A DNA stretch of 40,138 bases from SZUA-117 sp964630795 (lineage in GTDB: Bacteria > Pseudomonadota > Gammaproteobacteria > Steroidobacterales > Woeseiaceae). The notes under the pieces were generated by a model. The model saw nothing but the letters and a program-made list of their open reading frames with translations, was not told where the DNA came from and did not search any database. Position 1 is the stretch's first letter, and each line of letters starts with the position of its first letter. Positions 8,848-15,630 of this stretch are shown here, in pieces. Made by a program: the position numbers and the translations under genes. The DNA lies in contig CAZVWF010000015.1 in assembly GCA_964630795.1 (NCBI GenBank), positions 1 to 40,138 of the forward strand, in the 5' to 3' direction.

Positions 8848-9843
8848 TTGAACGCGCCACACATATCCCGGGACGTTGTCCTGGTGCCCGCCGACAACAG
8901 TCGCCTGGCCAACCTCCGCGGTCAGTTTGATGAGCACCTTCGCCAGATCGAGCGCCGCCTCGACGTTGAAATAGCCAGCCGCGGGAATCGTTTTCGTGTT
9001 ACCGGTAATCCCGGTGCGGCGAAAATCGGCAGCGACGTCCTGCGTTCCCTCTTTAATATGACGGATTACGAGAGGCTGGACCCGGAGCGTGTACACGTGT
9101 GCCTGCAGGAATCTGTGATGAACGACAATGACATCGACGAAGCGAACGGGAACCTGGAGGTTGTCGATGAGAATGGCGTCATCATCCAGACGCGACGCAA
9201 ACTCGTTCGGGCGCGCGGTCCAAACCAGCGGGCCTACCTGAGAAACATCCGCGAACATGACCTGGCGTTTGGCATCGGTCCGGCGGGGACAGGGAAGACC
9301 TACCTGGCGGTTGCCAGTGCGATTGATGCACTTGAAAAGGAACAGGTGCGTCGCATCGTACTCGTCCGCCCCGCCGTTGAAGCGGGTGAACGGCTGGGAT
9401 TCCTCCCGGGCGATATGTCGCAGAAGGTCGATCCCTATCTCCGGCCGATGTATGACGCCTTGTTCGACATGATGGGTACCGAGCAGGTTGCCAGGCTCAT
9501 CGAAAGGAATACGATCGAGGTGGCGCCGCTCGCGTTCATGCGGGGTCGCTCGCTGAATGACTCGTTCGTCATCCTCGATGAGGCGCAAAATACGAGTGTT
9601 GCGCAGATGAAGATGTTTCTGACGCGTATCGGCTTCGGATCCCGGGCAGTTGTCACCGGGGACATTACACAGATCGATTTGCCCTCCGGCCAACTGTCCG
9701 GCCTGAAAAACGCGGTAGAGATCCTCAGCAAGGTCGATGGCATCGCATTCACGTACTTCACGCCGGGTGATGTCGTGCGCCACCAGTTGGTCCAGCGTAT
9801 CGTTGAAGCCTACGAGGCGGACGGCAACGGCGGGCAGGGTTAA
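8848..9843 (+). CDS. ybeZ: PhoH-family ATPase YbeZ
   Basis: This 331-residue PhoH-like P-loop ATPase is thought to work with YbeY in rRNA maturation and ribosome quality control. A KH-like N-terminal segment is followed by the Walker A region GIGPAGTGKTYLA (about residue 150), a Walker B-like ILDEAQNTS and downstream RNA-helicase-like motifs (FGSRAVVTGDITQIDLP). The start appears to be TTG 8848: no ATG, GTG or other TTG occurs in frame back to a stop at 8767, and it gives the expected spacing to the conserved DNSRLANLRGQFDEHLR motif. An ACAGGTG lies upstream at a slightly long distance. It ends 12 bases before ybeY, and the partner genes share one transcription unit in most relatives. Confidence 0.95.
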   Translation: MNAPHISRDVVLVPADNSRLANLRGQFDEHLRQIERRLDVEIASRGNRFRVTGNPGAAKIGSDVLRSLFNMTDYERLDPERVHVCLQESVMNDNDIDEANGNLEVVDENGVIIQTRRKLVRARGPNQRAYLRNIREHDLAFGIGPAGTGKTYLAVASAIDALEKEQVRRIVLVRPAVEAGERLGFLPGDMSQKVDPYLRPMYDALFDMMGTEQVARLIERNTIEVAPLAFMRGRSLNDSFVILDEAQNTSVAQMKMFLTRIGFGSRAVVTGDITQIDLPSGQLSGLKNAVEILSKVDGIAFTYFTPGDVVRHQLVQRIVEAYEADGNGGQG

Positions 9844-9855
9844 CACGCGATCGCG

Positions 9856-10329
9856 ATGGCAACAGATCTGTCTGTAGATGTTCAGGTCGCAAGCGCGGCA
9901 CGCAGTGTGCCTGCCGACGAGGACATACGTACCTGGATTGCAGCCGTGCTGTCGCAGCTCGACTTTGCCGACAAGGTTGAGGTGTCGGTACGGATCGTCG
10001 ACGATGACGAAAGCCGGGATCTCAACAAGACGTACAGAGAAAAGGACAAATCGACCAACGTCCTGTCGTTCCCGGCCGGTTCAGGCGACTACGCACCGGA
10101 CGATGCACGACGGCCGTTGGGTGACATCGTGGTCTGTGCGCCGGTCGTCGAGGCCGAGGCCGCCTTGTACGGTAAGGCTCCTGCCAACCACTGGGCGCAT
10201 CTCTTTGTGCACGGGATGCTGCATTTGCTGGGCTTTGACCACCAGAACGACGCTGAGGCGGCGGAAATGGAGGCAATCGAACGGGCGGTACTGGGCACAC
10301 AGGGGATTGCGGATCCCTATGAGGCCTGA
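9856..10329 (+). CDS. ybeY: endoribonuclease YbeY
   Basis: This 157-residue metal-dependent endoribonuclease acts in 16S rRNA 3'-end maturation and 70S ribosome quality control. The signature zinc-binding motif is HGMLHLLGFDH with H119, H123 and H129. The conserved LNKTYREKDKSTNVLSFP segment lies around residues 56-73. The length is typical. It lies directly downstream of ybeZ, which encodes its probable partner, and 110 bases upstream of corC. The ATG 9856 is the first in frame. Confidence 0.97.
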   Translation: MATDLSVDVQVASAARSVPADEDIRTWIAAVLSQLDFADKVEVSVRIVDDDESRDLNKTYREKDKSTNVLSFPAGSGDYAPDDARRPLGDIVVCAPVVEAEAALYGKAPANHWAHLFVHGMLHLLGFDHQNDAEAAEMEAIERAVLGTQGIADPYEA

Positions 10330-10386
10330 ACGGGGTCCGGAGAAAACACGAATGTGAGGGGTGCGCCCGATTAAAAAGGTGCGAAC

Positions 10387-10395
10387 TGCTACAAT
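10387..10395 (+). promoter_or_regulatory. possible extended -10 promoter before corC
   Basis: TGC directly followed by TACAAT forms an extended -10 element 45 bases upstream of the corC start. No good -35 is seen at the usual distance, which is tolerated for extended -10 promoters. A small hairpin (GGGGC-ATT-GCCCC, 10408-10420) would lie at the start of the resulting leader. Confidence 0.35.
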
Positions 10396-10439
10396 ATCGA
10401 CGTCTCCGGGGCATTGCCCCAAGGCGACAGACGAGGACG

Positions 10440-11318
10440 ATGAACGATAAACCGCCAAGTACCAACGGCTCAGGAAAAACCGGCTTATTGAAGCGCGTCA
10501 TCCGCGCGATCAAAGGTGAGCCCCTGAGCCGCGACGAAATCCACGATCTCCTGCAGGAAGACGAAGGCGTCTTCGAACCTGAAGAAAAGGAAATGCTCTC
10601 GGGCGTGCTGGACGTCGCCGAGACGCAGGTTCGTGAGGTCATGATCCAACGCTCGCAAATGGTGGTCATCGAGCGAGACCAGACGATCGACGAGATGCTG
10701 GAGGTGATCATAGGCTCCGGTCACTCACGATTTCCTGTTATTGGCGAGGATAGGGACGAGATTCTCGGCATTCTGCTTGCCAAGGATCTGCTGAAATTTT
10801 TTGGCGATGCCAGCCAGGAAACGCTCAAGCTCGATTCCTTCCTGCGCCCGGCTGCGGTCATACCGGAGTCGAAACGGTTAAACGCGCTGTTGAAAGAGTT
10901 CCGCGACAGTCATAACCACATGGCTATTGTCGTTGATGAATACGGCGGCGTGTCCGGTCTCCTGACGATTGAGGATGTGCTCGAAGAAATCGTCGGTGAA
11001 ATAGATGACGAGCACGATCCCGAAGAGGCTGCCTTCATCGCGCCGGATACGGATGTTGACGGCAAGCCATGTTACATGGTTCGCGCCCTGACTCGCATCG
11101 ATGACTTCAATGAGTACTTCGGATGCGAATTCACGGAAGAGGAAGACTACGAGACCATCGGCGGCCTGGTCATGCACGAGCTGGGTCGTCTTCCGCGACT
11201 TGGCGAGTGCCTCGAATACGGTGGCTTCGAGTTTTGCGTGACCCGCGCTGACAAACGACGAATCGATGTGCTACAGGTCGTCAGGGTCGCGCGGGAAAGC
11301 ATCGCGTCCGCCGGCTGA
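10440..11318 (+). CDS. corC: CorC/HlyC-family protein with tandem CBS domains
   Basis: This 292-residue cytoplasmic protein (also called YbeX) has the same length as E. coli CorC. An acidic N-terminal helix region (EEKEMLSGVLDVAETQVREVMI) leads into a CBS pair: the first at about residues 66-130 (SGHSRFPVIGEDRDEILGIL), the second at 136-195 (NHMAIVVDEYGGVSGLLTIED). A C-terminal CorC_HlyC transporter-associated domain occupies about 210-285 (MVRALTRIDDFNEYF). It was first linked to Mg/Co efflux and later to ribosome maturation with its ybeZYX neighbours. It has no transmembrane segment here. GAGGACG supplies a Shine-Dalgarno sequence. Its stop codon lies one base before the lnt start, indicating translational coupling. 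Confidence 0.95.
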   Translation: MNDKPPSTNGSGKTGLLKRVIRAIKGEPLSRDEIHDLLQEDEGVFEPEEKEMLSGVLDVAETQVREVMIQRSQMVVIERDQTIDEMLEVIIGSGHSRFPVIGEDRDEILGILLAKDLLKFFGDASQETLKLDSFLRPAAVIPESKRLNALLKEFRDSHNHMAIVVDEYGGVSGLLTIEDVLEEIVGEIDDEHDPEEAAFIAPDTDVDGKPCYMVRALTRIDDFNEYFGCEFTEEEDYETIGGLVMHELGRLPRLGECLEYGGFEFCVTRADKRRIDVLQVVRVARESIASAG

Positions 11319-11319
11319 C

Positions 11320-12843
11320 GTGAACCCGGTGTTTCCCGTCGCGGATTTCGCCGAACGGCAGCCATGGGCTGCTCGCAGTGTATTCTTCCTGGTCGGTGCG
11401 GCGACGATGCTCTCGTTCGCTCCCTTTGGCCTGTTTCCCCTGGCGCTCATTTGTGTCATCCCGCTCCTCTATGCCTTTCGCCATTGTGCGCCGAAGATCG
11501 CCGCGCGAATCGGCTTCGCGTGGGGTGCCGGACTGTTCCTGGCGGGAACGTACTGGCTGTATGTCTCCATCCACATCTTTGGGGCGGCGCCGCTGATCCT
11601 CGCCATCCTTTTGATGGTCGGGCTCGTCATTATCATGGGGCTTTATTACGCTGCGGCCGGCTGGATCATTGCCACGCTTCGCGATGATTCGCAGTGGCAT
11701 TTCATTGCGCTGGTGTCGGCGGTCTGGGTATTTCTCGAGTGGCTCCGTGGCTGGTTTCTTAGTGGCTTTCCCTGGATGACGCTGGGCTACAGCCAGATTG
11801 ATACATCACTCGCCGGATTTGCGCCGCTCCTGGGCATCTTCGGTGTGTCGCTCATGTTGATGTTGAGTGCGAGCGCAGCCCTTGCAGCCGCCGAATCGAC
11901 CGGCAGGACACGAATCGCGATGGTGGTTGTCACCCTGTTGCCGTGGCTGGCCGGGGCCGCCCTGAAACCCCTCGACTGGACGACGGAAACCGGCCGGCCG
12001 GTGACGACGACCATTGTGCAGGGCGGGGTATCTCAGGACCTGAAGTGGGAGCGCGAGCAATTCGGCAAAACACTGGACCTCTACCGGACGTCGCTTTTGG
12101 ATCACGGCGACAGTGACCTGGTGCTCTGGCCGGAGGTGGCGATCCCGGCGGTCCTCGATCAGGTAGAAAATTACGTCATGCAACTGCAACGCGATGTTGC
12201 CGTCGGCAACTCGACCCTGTTATTTGGCATCCTTGAGCGTGATGCCCAACGATCGCGGGTGTTCAACAGTGTGGTTGCAATTGACGGCAGGACTCGCCAG
12301 TTCTACCGGAAGCGACACTTGGTGCCGTTTGGCGAGTATTTCCCGGTGCCGGATTTTGTCCGCGAATGGATGCGGCTGATGAACCTGCCCTATAGCGACA
12401 TCAGCAGCGGCGAGGCGCGCCAGGAATTAATCACGCTGCCCGACGGCAATCGACTGGCCGTTGCGATCTGTTATGAAGATGCCTACGCGGCGGAGCAACG
12501 CTACGCACTCGCCGACGCCAACATCCTGATCAACGTCAGCAATGATGCGTGGTTCGGAGATTCCATCGCGCCGCACCAGCACCTCGAAATTGCCCGGATG
12601 CGTGCCCTTGAGGCGGGTCGTCATGTCATCCGTGCGACGAACAATGGCGTCAGTGCTTTTATCGGTCCGGATGGCGGCATCATCGAATCCGGACCGCAAT
12701 TCGAGTACCTCGCGATGACCCGGGAAGTCATGCCGCGCACCGGCACGACGCCCTATGCAACGGTCGGGAACTGGCCGGTCGTACTGCTTTCCTCACTGAT
12801 TCCAGGCTGGCTGGCCTGGCGGCGACGCCGCCTGACTGGCTAA
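11320..12843 (+). CDS. lnt: apolipoprotein N-acyltransferase
   Basis: This 507-residue inner-membrane enzyme transfers the third acyl chain from phospholipid to the N-terminal cysteine of lipoproteins. An N-terminal block of about six to seven hydrophobic helices precedes a periplasmic nitrilase-like domain. The catalytic triad is visible: E272 in LWPEVAIPA, K331 in YRKRHLVPFGEY and C384 in AICYEDAY. These correspond to E267, K335 and C387 of E. coli Lnt. The GTG start at 11320 is one base past the corC stop. The gene ends before an A+T-rich spacer that separates it from the sulfur cassette. Confidence 0.97.
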   Translation: MNPVFPVADFAERQPWAARSVFFLVGAATMLSFAPFGLFPLALICVIPLLYAFRHCAPKIAARIGFAWGAGLFLAGTYWLYVSIHIFGAAPLILAILLMVGLVIIMGLYYAAAGWIIATLRDDSQWHFIALVSAVWVFLEWLRGWFLSGFPWMTLGYSQIDTSLAGFAPLLGIFGVSLMLMLSASAALAAAESTGRTRIAMVVVTLLPWLAGAALKPLDWTTETGRPVTTTIVQGGVSQDLKWEREQFGKTLDLYRTSLLDHGDSDLVLWPEVAIPAVLDQVENYVMQLQRDVAVGNSTLLFGILERDAQRSRVFNSVVAIDGRTRQFYRKRHLVPFGEYFPVPDFVREWMRLMNLPYSDISSGEARQELITLPDGNRLAVAICYEDAYAAEQRYALADANILINVSNDAWFGDSIAPHQHLEIARMRALEAGRHVIRATNNGVSAFIGPDGGIIESGPQFEYLAMTREVMPRTGTTPYATVGNWPVVLLSSLIPGWLAWRRRRLTG

Positions 12844-12882
12844 CTTTCAATATATTGATTGATTATGTAATAAGCTAAATCA

Positions 12883-12908
12883 CTGTTTTTAAAACAGATT
12901 AATTTTTT
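12883..12908 (+). terminator. A+T-rich hairpin with T-run after lnt
   Basis: CTGTTTT and AAAACAG (12883-12897) form a 7-bp palindromic stem with a single central base. It is followed five bases later by TTTTTT (12903-12908). It lies 40 bases after the lnt stop and before the TetR promoter, so a terminator role fits, although the stem is weak in G+C and has almost no loop. Confidence 0.35.
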
Positions 12909-12909
12909 C

Positions 12910-12938
12910 TTGCTGTTCATTCTATAGAACTATAGAAT
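12910..12938 (+). promoter_or_regulatory. predicted promoter of the TetR-apsK-sat cassette
   Basis: TTGCTG (12910-12915) and TAGAAT (12933-12938) are separated by 17 bases, a good sigma70-like arrangement. The -10 overlaps the right arm of a 20-bp palindrome. The next gene starts 31 bases downstream. The local base composition is strikingly A+T-rich compared with the flanking genes. Confidence 0.5.
12919..12938. promoter_or_regulatory. 20-bp palindromic candidate operator
   Basis: ATTCTATAG, two central bases AA, then CTATAGAAT: a perfect 9-bp inverted repeat. It covers part of the spacer and the -10 hexamer of the predicted promoter and lies 31 bases before a TetR-family gene. Size, symmetry and position are what is expected of a TetR autoregulatory operator. 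That the adjacent regulator binds here is inference. Confidence 0.55.
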
Positions 12939-12969
12939 TTCTTTCTCGCCAGACCAGGATCATGTCCGC

Positions 12970-13635
12970 GTGGAAGAACTCGCTGAAAACAGCCGTTACC
13001 AGAGCCAGAAACAACTGGCGATACGGTCGGCCGCGTCGGTTTTTGCTGAAAAGGGCTTTCACGGCGCCAGCACGAAAGATATTGCGGAGCGCATGGGGAT
13101 CAAGCAGGGCAGCCTCTATTACTACTTCAAGTCGAAGGAAGAGGCGTTGGGAGAGGTTTGCCTCTTCGGCATCGAAGACTACGTCCAACGCATGAAGTCG
13201 ATAGCGTCGAGTGATCAACCGTTTGAGGCGAAGTTGATGGCGACGATAACGTCGCACCTGACAAGTTACCGTGAGCGTAACGAGGCACTCAAGGTTCACA
13301 ACGATGAACGCCTGTACTTGCCGGAAGACAAGCGGGCAAAGCTTAAGGCGCTTGGGTCGAGCTACCGGCAGCAACTGGAAAGGATTTTCGAAGAGGGCGC
13401 CAGGACGGGCGCTCTGCGCGACACGATTGATTGTCATTTCGCCGCGCAGGCCGTGATCGGAATGTGTAATGGCTGGGGTGACATCATCGTCCGGGAACCG
13501 GAACTGGATCTTTTTGACCTGATTCAGAAGTGCACGGACCTGGTTTTGAATGGATTCATCGAACGACGAAAAACAAGACGCGATGGCAGTGACGCCGTCG
13601 AACAACAAAGACCCATAAAATCAAACAAGGACTGA
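12970..13635 (+). CDS. TetR/AcrR-family transcriptional regulator
   Basis: This 221-residue regulator has an N-terminal helix-turn-helix (about residues 17-63) with the family pattern AASVFAEKGFHGASTKDIAERMGIKQGSLYYYFKSKEEAL, here listed only as a motif span (key residues F25, G29, T34, Y50-Y52-F53). A helical ligand-binding domain follows and ends in a charged, Lys/Arg-rich tail. TetR proteins usually repress neighbouring genes until a small ligand binds. The start is GTG 12970, with AGGA about 11 bases upstream; ATG 12962 lies in another frame. Its stop lies four bases before apsK, so it is almost certainly cotranscribed with apsK and sat, and likely regulates them and itself through the palindrome at 12919-12938. 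The ligand is unknown. Confidence 0.92.
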   Translation: MEELAENSRYQSQKQLAIRSAASVFAEKGFHGASTKDIAERMGIKQGSLYYYFKSKEEALGEVCLFGIEDYVQRMKSIASSDQPFEAKLMATITSHLTSYRERNEALKVHNDERLYLPEDKRAKLKALGSSYRQQLERIFEEGARTGALRDTIDCHFAAQAVIGMCNGWGDIIVREPELDLFDLIQKCTDLVLNGFIERRKTRRDGSDAVEQQRPIKSNKD

Positions 13636-13639
13636 GATA

Positions 13640-14299
13640 ATGGCAAAGCAAGTAGCAACGAATGTTATCTGGCACGATGGCGAAATTTCGCGCGATGATC
13701 GTTACCAGATTCTGCGCCAGAAGGGCGCAACGGTATGGTTCACGGGCCTCTCGGGCAGCGGTAAGAGCACGATTGCAGTAGCGCTTGAAAAAGCACTGCA
13801 CTCAATGAACAAACTGTCGTACCGACTCGACGGCGACAACGTGCGCCTGGGCATCAACAAGAATCTCGGTTTTTCCGAAGAGGATCGCAAGGAAAACATC
13901 CGTCGCATCGGCGAGATCGCGAAGCTGTTTGGTGACGCCGGCACGATTTCCCTGTCGAGCTTTATCAGCCCGTACAAAGCGGATCGTGATGAAGTCCGGG
14001 CGCTGCATGAGGCTGCCAACCTGCCTTTCGTAGAGGTCTTCGTTGATTGTTCGTTGAGCGTCGCCGAAGAGCGTGATCCGAAGGGCTTGTACAAAAAGGC
14101 CCGCGCCGGCGAGATCAGGAACTTCACCGGTATCGACGATCCGTACGAAGCTCCGGAGAGCCCCGAGATTCACTTGCGCACGGACGAAATGAGCCTGCAG
14201 GAAGAAGTGTTGATCGTTATCGATTACCTGGTGATGCACGACATCATCCGCAAGGAATACTTCACTCGCGCCGAAGACCGCGTCGCTGCGTCAGCATAA
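13640..14299 (+). CDS. cysC: adenylylsulfate (APS) kinase
   Basis: This 219-residue cytoplasmic kinase phosphorylates APS to PAPS, the donor for sulfate assimilation and for sulfotransferases. The P-loop is GLSGSGKST (residues 36-44). The substrate-binding stretch GDNVRLGINKNLGFSEEDR and the FISPYKADR motif follow, with S110 matching the phosphorylatable serine of E. coli CysC. KGLYKKARAGEIRNFTGID is the typical lid region. The second base-contact residue, usually His in NVRHGL, is Leu here. The gene lies four bases after the TetR stop and 12 bases before the chosen sat start. Having kinase and sulfurylase together implies PAPS production, not APS reduction, as the output. Confidence 0.95.
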   Translation: MAKQVATNVIWHDGEISRDDRYQILRQKGATVWFTGLSGSGKSTIAVALEKALHSMNKLSYRLDGDNVRLGINKNLGFSEEDRKENIRRIGEIAKLFGDAGTISLSSFISPYKADRDEVRALHEAANLPFVEVFVDCSLSVAEERDPKGLYKKARAGEIRNFTGIDDPYEAPESPEIHLRTDEMSLQEEVLIVIDYLVMHDIIRKEYFTRAEDRVAASA

Positions 14300-14311
14300 G
14301 GGTTGCCAAAA

Positions 14312-15517
14312 ATGATCAAACCACACGGGGCGGACGCCCTGGCGCCGCGATATGTCGCCAATGAAACTGAGCGGAACGCACTCCTGGGCGAGGCTGAGTT
14401 CCTGCCGTCAATCCTGCTGAACTCGGCTGCAGCGGCTAATGCCGTCATGCTGGGCGCAGGCTACTTCACACCATTGTCTGGCTACATGAATGTTGCGGAT
14501 GCCATGAAGGTTGCGACGGACATGCATACGACGGACGGCCTTTTCTGGCCGGTGCCGGTGCTGAACCTGACTGATAGTGTCGAAGGTATCGACGTCAATC
14601 GTCGTATCGCGCTTCGGGATCCGAACGTCGCCGGCAATCCGGTGATGGCGGTCATGGAGGTGGCTGCGATTGAAGAGATTAGCGACGAGCAGATGGACAC
14701 AATGATCGAGGCGGTTTTCGGCACGCTGGATGAGGCGCACCCGGGTGTTGCCACTTTCCGGAGTCTCGGCCGATACGCCGTCTCGGGTGATATCCAGGTC
14801 CTGTCGTTCAGTTATTTCGCGACGGAATTTGGTGACACGTTCAAGACGGCTGTCGAGATTCGCGATGAAATTGCCGAACGCGGCTGGGAAACGGTTGTCG
14901 CTTTCCAGACGCGTAACCCGATGCACCTGGCGCACGAAGAGCTTTGCCGCATGGCGCAGGACCGCCTGAACGCCGACGGCATCGTCATCCACATGTTGCT
15001 GGGTCGCCTGAAGGCAGGGGATATCCCGGCATCAGTTCGCGATGCCTGCATCCGCAAGATGGTCGACGTGTATTTTCCGGAAAACACCGTGATGGTGAAC
15101 GGGTATGGATTCGACATGCTTTACGCGGGTCCGCGGGAAGCGTTGTTGCACGCCGTGTTCCGCCAGAATATGGGCGCAAGCCACCTGATCGTAGGCCGTG
15201 ATCACGCTGGTGTGGGCGATTTTTACGGTCCGTTCGAGGCGCAGGCTGTCTTCGATGAGTTGCCGGAAGGTGCCCTTGAGATCCGGATTTTTGCGGCTGA
15301 CCATACCGCCTGGTCGAAGAAACTGGGCCGCGTCGTCATGATGCGCGAGGTCGAGGACCATACGCCGGAAGACTACGTGTTCCTTTCGGGCACCAGGGTT
15401 CGCGAGATGCTGAGTGAAGGCATCGCGCCGCCGCCGGAATTCTCACGTCCGGAAGTCGCCGAAATCCTGATGGAGCACTACCAGCTCGAAGCCCGGCAGG
15501 CGGCGGTCGGCGAGTAG
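14312..15517 (+). CDS. sat: ATP sulfurylase (single-subunit Sat type)
   Basis: This 401-residue sulfate adenylyltransferase makes APS and PPi from ATP and sulfate. It is the homo-oligomeric Sat/Met3 type, not the CysDN heterodimer. The active-site motifs are QTRNPMHLAHE at residues 199-209 and GRDHAG at 295-300. A PUA-like N-terminal domain precedes them. There is no C-terminal kinase domain, since the kinase is encoded separately upstream. I chose ATG 14312 (MIKPHGADAL), with AAGGG upstream, over TTG 14303 because homologues start at MIKP. Single-subunit Sat is common in sulfur oxidisers, where it can run in reverse, but pairing with APS kinase and a TetR regulator favours PAPS synthesis. 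No aprAB, sox or cysH genes are nearby. Confidence 0.95.
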   Translation: MIKPHGADALAPRYVANETERNALLGEAEFLPSILLNSAAAANAVMLGAGYFTPLSGYMNVADAMKVATDMHTTDGLFWPVPVLNLTDSVEGIDVNRRIALRDPNVAGNPVMAVMEVAAIEEISDEQMDTMIEAVFGTLDEAHPGVATFRSLGRYAVSGDIQVLSFSYFATEFGDTFKTAVEIRDEIAERGWETVVAFQTRNPMHLAHEELCRMAQDRLNADGIVIHMLLGRLKAGDIPASVRDACIRKMVDVYFPENTVMVNGYGFDMLYAGPREALLHAVFRQNMGASHLIVGRDHAGVGDFYGPFEAQAVFDELPEGALEIRIFAADHTAWSKKLGRVVMMREVEDHTPEDYVFLSGTRVREMLSEGIAPPPEFSRPEVAEILMEHYQLEARQAAVGE

Positions 15518-15529
15518 AAAAAAAGCAGT

Positions 15530-15571
15530 CCCGGCGGTGGTCCTCACCGTCGGGCGGCTGCGCCCGCAGCC
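15530..15571. terminator. tandem hairpins between sat and leuS
   Basis: A 10-bp stem with one G-T pair (CCCGGCGGTG, loop GTCCT, CACCGTCGGG, 15530-15554) is followed at once by a perfect 6-bp stem (GGCTGC-GCCC-GCAGCC, 15556-15571). There is no T-run downstream. On the minus strand an A-run at 15518-15524 would read as a T-run six bases after the first stem. It probably marks the end of the cassette transcript or an attenuating structure before leuS. Confidence 0.4.
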
Positions 15572-15630
15572 AGAACCGAGTATCCTTCCGCCCTTAAACC
15601 CCGGCGTAATCAAGAGCGAATAACGAGCGG

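Noticed and set aside
8698..9846. A 382-codon open frame on the minus strand opposite ybeZ
   Set aside because: It mirrors the ybeZ frame almost exactly, has no recognisable motif, and ybeZ has full family motifs; long antisense frames are common in G+C-rich genes.
13640..15517. Dissimilatory sulfur-oxidation locus
   Set aside because: Although Sat of this type occurs in sulfur oxidisers, no aprAB, qmo, dsr or sox genes are present and APS kinase directs flow to PAPS.
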